Assembly (NCBI RefSeq): GCF_014203015.1
Contig: NZ_JACHIB010000007.1
Span: forward strand, 125,634 to 189,633
DNA length: 64,000 bases
Reading direction: 5' to 3'
DNA from: Castellaniella defragrans
GTDB taxonomy: Bacteria; Pseudomonadota; Gammaproteobacteria; Burkholderiales; Burkholderiaceae_B
The notes below the pieces were generated by a model, which had not been told where the DNA came from, ran no database searches, and saw only the letters and a program-made list of their open reading frames with translations. The position numbers and the translations under genes were made by a program. Of this stretch, positions 31,438-41,222 are shown in pieces (position 1 is the stretch's first letter; every line of letters begins with the position of its first letter).

Positions 31438-33042
31438 GTGTTGGATTCGTCATTCTCATCCGAGTTGAATTTCATGCTGGCGCTGGCGCCGGCGTTGCTG
31501 ATGTCGGCGGCGGCGCTGGAGGCGTGGCGCAGCCGGGAACCGGTCGAACGCCTGTGGCGCCGGTTCAACGCGCTGACCTTCGCCGCCCTGGCCTTGGCCC
31601 TGGCCGGGCTCGTCGCGCAGCTTGCGCTCGCGCCGGCGGACGGCGCGGCGGACGCCGGCATGGACGGCTGGCTGGCCGCGAACGCGTTCGGCGCCTGGGT
31701 CAGCCTGCTGGTGCAGCTGCTGGGCGCGGCGATCGGCGTCTATTCCTCCAAGCACCTGCGCGGCGAGCCGCGCCAGCCCGTCTACGCGACCGCCCTGGCC
31801 GCCGTGCTGGCGGCCGTGCACCTGCTGCTGCTGGCCAACCACTGGGTCGTCCTGATCGCCGCGTGGGCGGCCATCGGCGGCGCGATGCATCCCCTGCTGT
31901 GCTTCTACGGGGACCGGCCCTTCGCGCTGCTGGCCGCGCACAAGAAGCGCGTGACCGACCGCGCCGCCGACCTGCTGCTGATCGCCGCCGCCGCGCTGGC
32001 TTGGTCCGAGACGGGCAGCGGGTCCTTCCCCGTCCTGTGGGCGCACATCGCGGCCGGCCAGGCCTCCGCGGCCCTGGCCTGGAGCGGCGTCTGCCTGGCG
32101 CTGGCGGTCATCGCGCGCACCGCGCTGATGCCGGTGCACGGCTGGCTGGTCCAGGTGATGGAAGCGCCGACGCCGGTCTCGGCGCTGCTGCATGCGGGGG
32201 TGGTCAACCTGGGCGGGTACGTGCTGGTGCTGTTCGCACCCCTGCTGGGCGTGTCGCTCGCCGCGCGCTGGCTGCTGGTGGCCTTCGGGCTGGTGTCGGC
32301 GATGGTGGCGGGGCTGGTGCTGCTGACGCGGGTCAGCCAGAAAGTGCATCTGGCCTGGTCCACGATCGCGCAGATGGGCTTCATGCTGCTGGAATGCGGC
32401 CTGGGCCTGTACCTCTTCGCGGCGCTGCACCTGCTCGGGCATTCGCTCTACAAGGCGCACAATTTCCTGAACGCGTCGAGCACCGTCGGGGAGTGCGGGC
32501 GCACGCTCGTCACGGGCGAGGCGCGCAATTCGGGCCTCAGCATGGCGCTCGCCGTGCCGGTGGCGCTGGCGGTCGTGTTCGCCGTGCGGGCGGCCCTGGG
32601 CGGGGGCGCCTGGCCGTGGTGGTGGAGCGCGGTGCTGGCGCTCGCCTGGGCGCCGATCCTGTGGGTGCCGGCCGCGCCGCAGGGACGCGCCGCCGTGCCC
32701 GTGCGCCTGGCGGCGGCGCTGGCCATGACGGTCTTGCTGACGCTCGCGGCCGGCCTCGTCGATCATGCGCCCCTCGGGGTGGCCAACGATCCGCTGGCGC
32801 CCGCCGGCCTCGTCGCCCTGGCCGGCATGGCGGCGATGTACCTCGGCATGGCGGCGTTCCAGCTGCGGCCGCGGGCGGTCACGGCCATCCGTCGCTGGGT
32901 GTATGCCGGTTTCTACATGGACGAGGGCTATACCCATTGGGTGCTGCGGCTGTGGCCGGCGCGCTGGGCCGGCGCCGGCCGGGCGGCCGCGCCGGCGGCC
33001 TGGGGCCTGCGCGGCTCGGCCTGGGGGAGGTCCGGATCGTGA
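31438..33042 (+). CDS. dabB: DabB, NuoL-like proton-channel subunit of the DAB inorganic-carbon complex
   Basis: A 534-residue integral membrane protein of the proton-conducting complex I/Mrp antiporter family. Long runs of helices contain the conserved RTALMPVHGWLVQVMEAPTP and SALLHAGVVNLGGYVLV, and the conserved lysine and glutamate of the channel are in place. It ends 4 bp inside the DabA start (GTGA overlap), the usual dabB-dabA arrangement. DabB is thought to couple proton entry to DabA-driven hydration of CO2 to bicarbonate. GTG at 31438 is 3 bp from GGAG; TTG at 31441 (6 bp) or ATG at 31474 are alternatives. Confidence 0.9.
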   Translation: MLDSSFSSELNFMLALAPALLMSAAALEAWRSREPVERLWRRFNALTFAALALALAGLVAQLALAPADGAADAGMDGWLAANAFGAWVSLLVQLLGAAIGVYSSKHLRGEPRQPVYATALAAVLAAVHLLLLANHWVVLIAAWAAIGGAMHPLLCFYGDRPFALLAAHKKRVTDRAADLLLIAAAALAWSETGSGSFPVLWAHIAAGQASAALAWSGVCLALAVIARTALMPVHGWLVQVMEAPTPVSALLHAGVVNLGGYVLVLFAPLLGVSLAARWLLVAFGLVSAMVAGLVLLTRVSQKVHLAWSTIAQMGFMLLECGLGLYLFAALHLLGHSLYKAHNFLNASSTVGECGRTLVTGEARNSGLSMALAVPVALAVVFAVRAALGGGAWPWWWSAVLALAWAPILWVPAAPQGRAAVPVRLAAALAMTVLLTLAAGLVDHAPLGVANDPLAPAGLVALAGMAAMYLGMAAFQLRPRAVTAIRRWVYAGFYMDEGYTHWVLRLWPARWAGAGRAAAPAAWGLRGSAWGRSGS

Positions 33043-35561
33043 GCGCCGTCCTTTCAGCCACGGTCTCCGCGGACGCGGCCCCCGCGCCGGCCGCGCCCTG
33101 CGACGGCGCGGCCCTGCGCGACGCCGTCGCGCACGCCTGCTCGGGCATCATGCCGGCCTGGCCGCTGGACCAGGCGGTGGCGGTCAATCCCCACTGGCGG
33201 CGCATCGGCATGCCGATCCGCCACGTGGCGGCGCGCCTGGCGGTGCTGGGCGACTTCCGGGTGTTCCCCGCGCGGGACTACATCCGGCGCGAGTGGGCCG
33301 CGGGCCGCATCCTCCCCGCCGACCTGGAGGCCGCGCTGCGCGTCCACGCGGGCCGCGAGGGCGGCGCCGCGGCGGCCGAGCGCTGCATCGCCGAGCTGGC
33401 GGCGGCGCCCCGGGTGCGCCGCGCGCCGCTGCTGGTGGACCTGCTCGACGACGCGGTGCAGAAGAACCGGCGCTGGCCGTGGCGCGAGGCCATCGTCTTC
33501 CAGATGAGCCAGGCCTGCGCGACCTACTTCGACCGCCACCAGGCCGACTGGCGCGCGTCGGGCAGCCCGGACCTGTACGGCTTCTGGCGCGAGAGCATGG
33601 TCGGCGACCATGGCCTGGGCGCGCGGCTGGGCCTGCCCGGGCTCATGCGGCACCTGCGCGGGCTGCCCCTGCGCGCGCAGGACGCGATGGCCTGGGCGCT
33701 CGCCGAGCTGGAGCTGGAATCCGCGGCCTGGAAGGATTATTTCGAGGCCCTGCTGCTGTCGATCAATGGCTGGGCCGCGTGGTGCGCGTACGTCGGCTGG
33801 CAGAAGGCCGCCGCCGGGCAGGACGACGCCCGCCTGAGCGACCTGCTGGCCTGCCGGATCGCCTGGGAGGCGGTGCTGGCGCGCGCCGTGCCGCCCGCCG
33901 CGCGGAGCCCGGCGGTGGCCGCGCTGGGGGCGGCCTGGCTGGACGTCCCGCAGCGGATCGCGCGGGCCGAGGCGGAGCTGGCGATCGACGAGCTCTGGCA
34001 GGAGGCGCTGGAGGCGAGCTTCCAGCGCGAATTCGCCCGCACCCTGCGCACGCCGGCGCCCCCGCCGGCCGCGGCCTCCGCCGCGCCTGAAGTCCAGGCC
34101 GTCTTCTGCATCGATACGCGCAGCGAACGCATGCGGCGCGCGCTGGAGGCCCTGTGGCCGGGCGTGGAGACGCGCGCCTGTGCGGGCTTCTTCGGGCTGC
34201 CCGCGCACTACAGCCCGCTGGGCACCGAGGCCCGCCGGCCGCAGCTGCCGGGGCCGGCCTATCCGAGCATCGCCCTGCGCGACGTGGCGACGGCGCCCGG
34301 GCAGGCGTGCGCGGACGAAGCGCGCACGGCCCGCCTCGGTGCGGCCCGCCGGCGGCGGCTGGCGCGGCTGGACCAGTGGCTGGGCGCCGTGCGCTGGCCG
34401 AACGCCACCTTTTCCTTCGTCGAGACCCTGGGCGTGGCCTACCTGGGCAGGATCGCGCACTGGATCCGGCCGCCGGCCGCGCCGCGCGCGCCGGCGGACC
34501 GCCTGGGCATGCCGGCCGGCGGGCGCGAACCGTGCCGCCCCATGGTCGTGGGGCTGGACGCCGGGGCACGCGCCGAACTCGCCGCCGGCATCCTGCGCAC
34601 GATGGGGCTGGGCGACCGGCTGGCGCCGCTGGTGATCCTGTGCGGCCACGCCGGGCACAGCACCAACAACGCGCACGCCTCGACGCTGGACTGCGGCGCC
34701 TGCCACGGGCGCTCCGGCGAGGCCAACGCGCGCGCCCTGGCGCATCTGCTGAACGACCCGCAGGTGCGCGCCGGCCTGAGCGCGCGCGGGCTCGACATCC
34801 CGTCCGGCACGGTCTTCATGGGGGCCCTGCACAACACGACCACCGACGAGGTGACCGGTTTCGACCTCGACCTCCTGCCGCCGGCGGCGCGGGCGCGCTG
34901 GGACCGGATGGAGCGGGTCTTCGCGCAGGCCGGCGACCGCGTCCGCCGCGAACGCGCGCCGGCGCTGTGGATGGACGCCGGCCTGGCGCCCGGGGCGCTG
35001 CTGAAGGCGTTCCGCCGCCGGGCCAACGACGGCGCGCAGACCCGCCCGGAATGGGGGCTCACCCGCAACGCCGCGTTCATCATCGGCCCGCGCGAGCGCA
35101 GCCGGGGCCGGGTGCTCGACCGCGTCTACCTGCACGACTACGATGCGCGCGCCGACCCGGATGGCACGGTGCTGGAGGCGCTGATGACGGGGCCGATGGT
35201 GGTCACCCACTGGCTCTCCTGGCAGTACCACGCCTCCACCTGCGACCCGCTGCACTACGGCGCGGGCAACAAGGTGCTGCACAACGTCGTGGACGGCCAT
35301 GTCGGGGTGTTTGAGGGCAACGGCGGCGACCTGCGCATCGGCCTGCCCAGGCAGTCGCTGCACGACGGCGACGGCTGGTATCACCAGCCCGTGCGCCTGA
35401 CCGTCGTGATCGACGCGCCGGCGGCCTCGATCGAAGGCGTCATCGCGCGCCATGCCGAACTGGGCCGGCTGTGCGACAACGGCTGGCTGCTGCTGTGGCG
35501 CTACGAGGGCGACGAACTGCGGCGCTACGAGCGCGGCCGCTGGCTGCCGCTGGCGGTCTGA
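33039..35561 (+). CDS. dabA: DabA (UPF0753/DUF2309), zinc subunit of the DAB inorganic-carbon complex
   Basis: An 840-residue protein of the DabA family, the cytoplasmic carbonic-anhydrase-like partner of DabB. The four predicted zinc-site residues are present: Cys357 and Asp359 in VFCIDTRSER, His537 in LCGHAGHSTNN, and Cys552 in LDCGACHG. The His-Cys spacing of 15 equals that of the characterised Halothiobacillus protein. The start is the GTG at 33039, overlapping the dabB stop (GTGA), with GGGAGG 8 bp upstream. A much longer open frame upstream is the dabB region read out of phase. Carbonic anhydrase and a LysR regulator lie beside it. Confidence 0.93.
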   Translation: MSAVLSATVSADAAPAPAAPCDGAALRDAVAHACSGIMPAWPLDQAVAVNPHWRRIGMPIRHVAARLAVLGDFRVFPARDYIRREWAAGRILPADLEAALRVHAGREGGAAAAERCIAELAAAPRVRRAPLLVDLLDDAVQKNRRWPWREAIVFQMSQACATYFDRHQADWRASGSPDLYGFWRESMVGDHGLGARLGLPGLMRHLRGLPLRAQDAMAWALAELELESAAWKDYFEALLLSINGWAAWCAYVGWQKAAAGQDDARLSDLLACRIAWEAVLARAVPPAARSPAVAALGAAWLDVPQRIARAEAELAIDELWQEALEASFQREFARTLRTPAPPPAAASAAPEVQAVFCIDTRSERMRRALEALWPGVETRACAGFFGLPAHYSPLGTEARRPQLPGPAYPSIALRDVATAPGQACADEARTARLGAARRRRLARLDQWLGAVRWPNATFSFVETLGVAYLGRIAHWIRPPAAPRAPADRLGMPAGGREPCRPMVVGLDAGARAELAAGILRTMGLGDRLAPLVILCGHAGHSTNNAHASTLDCGACHGRSGEANARALAHLLNDPQVRAGLSARGLDIPSGTVFMGALHNTTTDEVTGFDLDLLPPAARARWDRMERVFAQAGDRVRRERAPALWMDAGLAPGALLKAFRRRANDGAQTRPEWGLTRNAAFIIGPRERSRGRVLDRVYLHDYDARADPDGTVLEALMTGPMVVTHWLSWQYHASTCDPLHYGAGNKVLHNVVDGHVGVFEGNGGDLRIGLPRQSLHDGDGWYHQPVRLTVVIDAPAASIEGVIARHAELGRLCDNGWLLLWRYEGDELRRYERGRWLPLAV

Positions 35562-35649
35562 ACCCGCCAGGACGCGCGCGGCGGGGCGGTGGCGCGCAGG
35601 TGCGCCGGGCCCCGGCGCGGCTTCCCCGATGCCGCGGGGGCGAACGCTC

Positions 35650-37218
35650 CTAGCGCTCGGCGCGGGGAATGCCCCAGGGATTGTCCTGGCGCAGCGCCGG
35701 CGGCAGCAGGCCGTCGGGAATGTCCTGGTAGCACACGGGGCGCAGGAAGCGCGCGATCGCCAGCGTGCCCACCGAGGTCGAGCGCGGGTCGGAGGTGGCG
35801 GGGAACGGCCCGCCGTGGACTATGGCGTCGCACACCTCGACGCCGGTCGGATAGCCGTTGGCCAGGATGCGGCCCGCCTTCAGTTCCAGGATCGGCAGCA
35901 GGCCGGCCGCCAGGGCGTCGTCGGCGCCGGCTTCCAGGTGCAGGGTGGCCGTCAGCTGGCCTTCCAGCGCCCGGGCGACGGCCGCCAGTTCCTCGGGGGA
36001 TGCGCAGCGCACGACCAGGGCGCTGGCGCCGAACACCTCGGCGCCCAGGCCGGCCGGGTCCGCCAGGAAGGCCTCGGCCGTGGTCGCCGCCAGGCCGGCC
36101 TGGCAGGGCGCGGGGCCCTGGCCCGCCGCGCCGCGCGCCAGGGGCGCGACGCCCGCGTGGCCATGCAGGCGCTCGACGCCTTCGCGGTAGGACCGGGCGA
36201 TGCCGGCCGTCAGCATGGTGGCGGCCGGCGCGGCGCCCACGCCCTCGGCGGCCAGACGCACGAAACGGTCCAGGTCCGGCCCGTCCAGGCCGATGATCAG
36301 GCCCGGGTTGGTGCAGAGCTGGCCCGCGCTGCCCGTCAGCGAGGCGACGAAGCCCCGGGCGATGGCCTCGGCGCGCGCGGCCAGGGCGCCGGGCAGCAGG
36401 AACACCGGGTTGGTGCTGCTCATCTCGGCGTAGACGGGGATGGGCACGGGGCGCGCGGCGGCCGCCCGCATCAGCGCCAGGCCGCCCTGGCGCGAGCCGG
36501 TGAAGCCCACCGCCCGGATCGCGGGATGGCCGACCAGCGCCAGGCTCAGCTCGTGGCCCGGCCCCGCCAGCAGGGAAAAGACGCCTTCGTGCAGGCCGCA
36601 GCGCTGGACGGCCCGGCGGATGGCGCGGCCCACCAGTTCCGAGGTGCCGGGGTGCGCGGGATGCGCCTTGACCACGACCGGCGCGCCGGCGGCCAGGGCC
36701 GAGGCGGTGTCGCCGCCCGCCACCGAGAAGGCCAGGGGGAAGTTGCTGGCGCCGAAGACGGCCACCGGCCCCACCGGGATGTGGCGCAGGCGGATGTCGC
36801 TGCGCGGCAGCGGCGTGCGCTCGGGCAGGGCGCGGTCGATGCGGGCGCCGACCCAGTCGCCGTCGCGCACCACGCGGGCGAACAGGCGCAGCTGGTTCAC
36901 GGTGCGGCCGCGCTCGCCTTCCAGGCGGGGCCGCGGCAGGCCGGTCTCGCGCATGGCGCGCTCGATCAGCGCGTCGCCCAGATCCAGGATGGCTTGGGCG
37001 ACGGCTTCCAGGAAGTCGGCGCGGGCTTCCAGGCCGGTCTCGCGGTAGGACGCGAACGCGGCCTCGGCCAGCCGCGCCGCCCGGTCCACCTGGCCGGCGT
37101 CCGCGCCCAGCCAGGCGGGCGGCAGCGCCTCGCCCGTGGCGGGGTCGATGGCGTGGAATGCGGCGCCGGTGCCGGGGATGTCCTGGCTGCCGATCAATTG
37201 GGTGCCGGTGATCTGCAT
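35650..37218 (-). CDS. 2-Oxoglutarate semialdehyde dehydrogenase (KGSADH)
   Basis: A 522-residue aldehyde dehydrogenase of the NADP/2-ketoglutaric-semialdehyde subgroup. Typical text is [46 protein letters not shown], the general base in [17 protein letters not shown] and the nucleophilic Cys in [10 protein letters not shown]. It would oxidise 2-oxoglutarate semialdehyde to 2-oxoglutarate, the last step for aldarates and pentonates. It lies 16 bp after the aldose epimerase gene at the end of the ABC operon, with AAGGA before the ATG. The semialdehyde can come from KdgD (46920-47825) and possibly the XylX-like enzyme. Confidence 0.9.
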   Translation of the reverse strand: MQITGTQLIGSQDIPGTGAAFHAIDPATGEALPPAWLGADAGQVDRAARLAEAAFASYRETGLEARADFLEAVAQAILDLGDALIERAMRETGLPRPRLEGERGRTVNQLRLFARVVRDGDWVGARIDRALPERTPLPRSDIRLRHIPVGPVAVFGASNFPLAFSVAGGDTASALAAGAPVVVKAHPAHPGTSELVGRAIRRAVQRCGLHEGVFSLLAGPGHELSLALVGHPAIRAVGFTGSRQGGLALMRAAAARPVPIPVYAEMSSTNPVFLLPGALAARAEAIARGFVASLTGSAGQLCTNPGLIIGLDGPDLDRFVRLAAEGVGAAPAATMLTAGIARSYREGVERLHGHAGVAPLARGAAGQGPAPCQAGLAATTAEAFLADPAGLGAEVFGASALVVRCASPEELAAVARALEGQLTATLHLEAGADDALAAGLLPILELKAGRILANGYPTGVEVCDAIVHGGPFPATSDPRSTSVGTLAIARFLRPVCYQDIPDGLLPPALRQDNPWGIPRAER

Positions 37219-37234
37219 GATGAGGTCCTTCGTG

Positions 37235-38224
37235 TCAGGGGTCTGTCGGGGCCGCGCCGTCCGCGCGGCGGGCCGGGTTCGGGCGGACGTCGAGCCGCAG
37301 GCCGACGTCCAGGGATGCGCCGGGCGCCAGGACGCGCAGCCCGGTGCCGGCCTGTCCGTCCGCGCTCAGGTTGACGGCGTCGCAGACGTGGGTGGCGGGC
37401 TCGACGCACAGGTAGCGTCCGGCGTTGGCGTGCAGCACCAGGTGTTCCAGCGGGCCTTCGGCGCGCAGGTCCAGGCCCGGTCCCCGCTCCCAGTCCAGCC
37501 GGGCCAGGCCGTCCCAGCCGCCCAGGAACGCGGTCCAGGTGCGCGTGCCGCGCGGCCAGTCCGCGCGCTGGTTGGCCCGGGGAAAGCGCGCCAGCTCGTC
37601 CTCGTGGGTCCATTCGACGGCGGCGTTCAGGCGCACGCCGGCCGCGGTGAAGTAGGGGTGCAGCCCCAGGCCGGCGGGCATGGGAGTGTCCGACCGGTTG
37701 CGCAGCGACAGGCGGACGCGCAGGCCGGCGGGCTCCAGCCGGACCGTCTGGCGCAGCCGCCAGGCCCAGGGCCAGCCGCCGACGCCGGCCGGATGGTCCA
37801 GCGCCAGTTCGGCGTGGGCGGCGCCGGCGTCCAGGACCGTCCAGGGCATCGCCTGGGCCTGGCCGTGCAGGGCGTGGGGATGGCCGGGCAGGGCTTCCAG
37901 GGCCAGCGTGCCCGATCCCCAGCGCAGCCGGGCGTCGCGCACGCGGTTGGAAAACGGCGCCAGCGGAAAGAGGCCGCCCTTGGGCCAGGCGTGGGCGGGC
38001 CAGCCCTCGGCCTCGATCGGCGCCAGCCAGTCGCGCGGCCCTTCCTCGGGCAGGTCCGTGGTCCAGCGCAGGATGCGCCCGCCTGCCGCCGGCGCGAGCA
38101 CGGCCCGGTGGGGGCCGCAGCTCAGGACCAGGCGGGCCGGCCCGGCCGCGTCCATCCAGGCGGCGTACATCCCGGAAGGGCCTTGCGGCGTGCCCATGGT
38201 GGCTTTTTGACGCTGCGCGTTCAT
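37235..38224 (-). CDS. Aldose 1-epimerase
   Basis: A 329-residue galactose-mutarotase-family protein. The family residues are seen in [13 protein letters not shown], the catalytic-site His in PHALHGQ, the second His in LGLHPYFT, and the catalytic-base Glu in LCVEPATH. It interconverts alpha and beta anomers of sugars or uronic acids. Its ATG overlaps the stop of the preceding permease gene (ATGA), so it is translationally coupled to the transporter. This suggests that the transported sugar or uronate needs anomerisation before oxidation by uronate dehydrogenase, which acts on one anomer. Confidence 0.87.
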   Translation of the reverse strand: MNAQRQKATMGTPQGPSGMYAAWMDAAGPARLVLSCGPHRAVLAPAAGGRILRWTTDLPEEGPRDWLAPIEAEGWPAHAWPKGGLFPLAPFSNRVRDARLRWGSGTLALEALPGHPHALHGQAQAMPWTVLDAGAAHAELALDHPAGVGGWPWAWRLRQTVRLEPAGLRVRLSLRNRSDTPMPAGLGLHPYFTAAGVRLNAAVEWTHEDELARFPRANQRADWPRGTRTWTAFLGGWDGLARLDWERGPGLDLRAEGPLEHLVLHANAGRYLCVEPATHVCDAVNLSADGQAGTGLRVLAPGASLDVGLRLDVRPNPARRADGAAPTDP

Positions 38225-39120
38225 GCCTCGCGGGGCGCTTCCTTGACGCGGCTGACCAGTTGCGTCGGGCTGACGAAGCGCAGGGCGATCAGGACCCACA
38301 GCAGGGTGATGGCCATGTAGATCATCGCCATCGCGTCGATCGCCTGCGGCGCGCGCACGCCGGTGGAGAACACCGCGTAGTACAGCGCCACTACCAGGGT
38401 CTGGGAATCCGGTCCCGCCGTGAAGAAGGTCAGCTCGAACATGCCGATGGTGCGCACCAGCACCAGCAGGCCCGCCGCCAGCATGCCCGGCACCAGCAGG
38501 GGCAGCAGCACGTGGCGGAAATACTGGTAGGTGTTGGCGCCGAAGATGCGCGCGGCCGATTCCAGGCCGGGGTCGATCTGCTCGATGAAGGGCGTCATCA
38601 CCAGGATCACGAAGGGCAGGGCGGGCACCAGGTTGGACAGGATGACGCCCGTCAGCGTGCCGCCGACGCCGAGCTGGTACATCGCCGTGGCCATGGGGAT
38701 GCCGTAGGTGACCGGCGGCACCATCATGGGCAGCAGGATCAGCAGCATGGCCAGGCGCTTGCCCGGAAACCGGGCGCGGGCCAGCGCGTAGGCGGCGGGC
38801 ACGCCCAGCAGGATCGACAGCAGGACCGTGGCGGCGACGACTTCCAGCGTCACCACCAGGACGTGCGCGAGCTGGAAGTCGTCCCAGGCGCGGCCGTACC
38901 AGGACAGCGTGAAGCCTTCGGGCAGGGGCGTGCCGAACCAGCGCGTCGCCACCGAGTTGACCACCACGGTGGCGATCATGAAGACGACGTTGAGCAGGAA
39001 GAAGCCCATGACGGTCCAGATCGTGGCGCGCCACAGCCAGCCCCAGCGCCGCGAGGGCGCGGCGGAGGCGGGCAGGCCGGTCCGGGAAGTCGGGAGTGTG
39101 TTGGCGGTATCCATGATCAT
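38221..39120 (-). CDS. ABC transporter permease (second)
   Basis: A 299-residue inner-membrane permease with six helices and the EAA-type loop ESAARIFGANTYQYFRHVLLP near residue 200. It resembles the spermidine/putrescine and iron-type family (binding-protein-dependent permease). Its ATG at 39120 overlaps the preceding permease stop (TGATG), and its stop overlaps the next ATG, so the three are translationally coupled. It serves the importer at 35.6-42.4 kb. An ATG two codons later (39114) is a possible start. Confidence 0.9.
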   Translation of the reverse strand: MIMDTANTLPTSRTGLPASAAPSRRWGWLWRATIWTVMGFFLLNVVFMIATVVVNSVATRWFGTPLPEGFTLSWYGRAWDDFQLAHVLVVTLEVVAATVLLSILLGVPAAYALARARFPGKRLAMLLILLPMMVPPVTYGIPMATAMYQLGVGGTLTGVILSNLVPALPFVILVMTPFIEQIDPGLESAARIFGANTYQYFRHVLLPLLVPGMLAAGLLVLVRTIGMFELTFFTAGPDSQTLVVALYYAVFSTGVRAPQAIDAMAMIYMAITLLWVLIALRFVSPTQLVSRVKEAPREA

Positions 39121-39995
39121 CAACCCTTGCCGCTGGTGGCCGGCCCGCTGTAGAAGGCGCGCCGGAATGCGAAGATCGCGCAGACGATGAGCAACTGCAC
39201 GAATCCCATGACGATGGCGATGGCCGAGGCCATGCCGTAGTCGTACTGCTCGAAGGCCGCCTCGTAGGCGGCGATGGAGATCACCCGCGTCGGCCCCGCC
39301 GGGGCGCCCAGCAGGATGGCCGAGGGGAACACGGCGAAGGCCTGGACGAAGGACAGCGCGGCGGCCATCGACAGCCCCGGCACCAGCAGGGGCAGGTAGA
39401 TCAGCCGGAACTGGTTCCACGGGCCGGCGCCCAGCGTGCCCGCCGCCCTGGCCAGCGTCGGGTCGATGCCCGAGATGTAGGACAGGGTCAGCAGGAAGGC
39501 GAAGGGAAAGCCCGAGATCACCAGGGAGATCAGCACGCCCCAGAAATTGTGGGTCAGGCGGACCTCGTCCATGTACAGGTGCAGGCCCTGCAGGAATTGC
39601 GGGAACCAGCCCGCCGGGCCGTAGAAGGTCAGCATGCCGTCGGCGACCAGCACGGTGCCCAGGGTGATCGGGATCACCAGCAGCGTCGTGACGATGCGCT
39701 GGGCGCGGCTGTTGCGGCGCAGGGCGAAGGCGACCGGCACGGACAGGCCGACGTTGATGAGGGTGGCGGGCACGGCCAGCTTCAGCGTCACCCACAGCGT
39801 GCTCCATTGCGACGGCGTGGTGAAGAAGTGCGTGTAGTTGGCCCACAGGCCGCCGCCTTCCAGCGGCTGCGTCGAGATGACGACGCCGTAGACGAAGGGG
39901 TAGACGAACAGGGCGAGCAGCACCAGGACGGCGGGCGCCACCAGCCAGCCGCGCCGGTCCCCCGTGGGTGCGACGCTCAGGGCGGTCGAACTCAT
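39120..39995 (-). CDS. ABC transporter permease (first)
   Basis: A 291-residue permease with about six transmembrane helices and the coupling loop RAAGTLGAGPWNQFRLIYLP. It is paired with the permease at 38221-39120 as a heterodimeric channel. It follows the ATPase gene after a gap that holds a 9-bp hairpin repeat (40000-40034), and overlaps the next permease gene by one base. The protein family fits transport of organic acids, polyamines or iron. Here the sugar-acid context favours uronates or aldarates. Confidence 0.9.
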   Translation of the reverse strand: MSSTALSVAPTGDRRGWLVAPAVLVLLALFVYPFVYGVVISTQPLEGGGLWANYTHFFTTPSQWSTLWVTLKLAVPATLINVGLSVPVAFALRRNSRAQRIVTTLLVIPITLGTVLVADGMLTFYGPAGWFPQFLQGLHLYMDEVRLTHNFWGVLISLVISGFPFAFLLTLSYISGIDPTLARAAGTLGAGPWNQFRLIYLPLLVPGLSMAAALSFVQAFAVFPSAILLGAPAGPTRVISIAAYEAAFEQYDYGMASAIAIVMGFVQLLIVCAIFAFRRAFYSGPATSGKG

Positions 39996-39999
39996 GCGG

Positions 40000-40034
40000 C
40001 CCCCTTGGCGCTGCGCGCCGTCCCCCCAAGGGGG
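40000..40034. repeat. Hairpin repeat CCCCCTTGG/CCAAGGGGG
   Basis: A 9-bp perfect stem (40000-40008 with 40026-40034) encloses CGCTGCGCGCCGTCCCC. Sequences of this look are common between genes in Burkholderiales, by my general knowledge. It sits between the ATPase and first permease genes and might attenuate or stabilise the operon mRNA. The adjacent ACTCATGCGGCC occurs twice, at the starts of both halves of this gap. Confidence 0.6.
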
Positions 40035-40062
40035 AATTCGTACTTGGAGCGGTCCTGCGTAC

Positions 40063-41142
40063 TCATGCGGCCTCCGCGTAGGCCAGGACCCGGTCGGCCG
40101 GGATGTGCAGCCGGATGCGGTCGCCCGGCGCGAAGGCGCCCGGCAGGCGCACGTACAGGTCGCCCAGGCCGGTGGCGACGGACAGCAGGGAATCGCGTCC
40201 GCCGAATTCCAGGGTCCGGATGGTGGCGTCGAAGGCGTTGGTCTGGCCCTGCGCGGCGATCTCGAAATCGTCGGGCCGCATGGCGACGGCGACTTCCCGG
40301 TGGCCGGCCAGCTCGCCGATGGCGGTGCCGCCGAGCTGGATCTGGCTGCGTTCGAGCGTCAGGCTGTCGCCGGCCTGGCGCACGGTGCGGAAGTCGAGCA
40401 CGTTGCGGTAGCCCATGAAGCGCGCCACGTGCAGGTTGCGCGGGCGGCCGTAGACTTCGCGGGGCGCGCCGATCTGCTGCACCGAGCCGGCGCGCATCAC
40501 CACGATCCGGTCGGCCATCGAGAGGGCCTCGTCCTGGTCGTGGGTGACGTAGATGGTGGCGCGTTCGAGCTGGCGGTGGATGCGGCGGATTTCCGCGCGC
40601 ATCTCGATGCGCAGCTTGGCGTCCAGGTTCGACAGGGGCTCGTCCATCAGGATCACGGGCGGTTCGATGACGATGGCCCGGGCGATGGCGACGCGCTGCT
40701 GCTGGCCGCCGGAGAGCTGGCCCGGCAGCTTGTGTTCGTGGCCTTCCAGCTGGACCAGGCTCATGGCCGACTGCACGCGGCGGGCGATCTCGTCCCTGCG
40801 CACGCCGCGCATCCGCAGGCCGAAGCCCACGTTGTCGCGCACCGACATGTGGGGAAACAGCGCGTAGTTCTGGAACACCATGCCGAAGCCGCGCCGCTCC
40901 GGCGGCAGCACGTCGATACGGGTATCGTCCAGCCAGATGCTGCCCTCGCTGAGCGAGGTCAGGCCGGCCAGGCAGTTCAGCGCGGTCGATTTGCCGCAGC
41001 CCGACGGCCCGAGCAGGGCGATGAACTCGCCGCGCCGGATGTCGAGACTCAGACCGCTCAGGGCGGCGACGGCCGAGCCGGAGGCCGTGTCGAATTTCCG
41101 GCCCACGCCATCCAGACGCAGCTGTTGAAAAGAATGATTCAT
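40063..41142 (-). CDS. ABC transporter ATP-binding protein (PotA/UgpC type)
   Basis: A 359-residue ATPase. It has Walker [11 protein letters not shown]-loop [10 protein letters not shown], signature LSGGQQQR, Walker [12 protein letters not shown] and the His switch in [11 protein letters not shown]-terminal TOBE-like regulatory domain (about residues 240-359) is the feature that separates this class from amino-acid importers. The start at 41142 is chosen on family alignment, with AAGGA close upstream. It lies 80 bp after the binding-protein gene and energises the permeases at 38221-39995. Confidence 0.92.
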   Translation of the reverse strand: MNHSFQQLRLDGVGRKFDTASGSAVAALSGLSLDIRRGEFIALLGPSGCGKSTALNCLAGLTSLSEGSIWLDDTRIDVLPPERRGFGMVFQNYALFPHMSVRDNVGFGLRMRGVRRDEIARRVQSAMSLVQLEGHEHKLPGQLSGGQQQRVAIARAIVIEPPVILMDEPLSNLDAKLRIEMRAEIRRIHRQLERATIYVTHDQDEALSMADRIVVMRAGSVQQIGAPREVYGRPRNLHVARFMGYRNVLDFRTVRQAGDSLTLERSQIQLGGTAIGELAGHREVAVAMRPDDFEIAAQGQTNAFDATIRTLEFGGRDSLLSVATGLGDLYVRLPGAFAPGDRIRLHIPADRVLAYAEAA

Positions 41143-41222
41143 GATCCTTGATCCAGGAGGGTCGGGCCGCCCGCGCGCCCGGGGCGGGCAGGCGGGCGGC
41201 CGTTCACGGGAATGCGACTGCG

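Noticed and set aside
31347-33038. Upstream extension of the DabA frame (1404 codons in total)
   Set aside because: It overlaps dabB in another frame. The GTG at 33039 with GGGAGG and the dabB overlap is a far better start.
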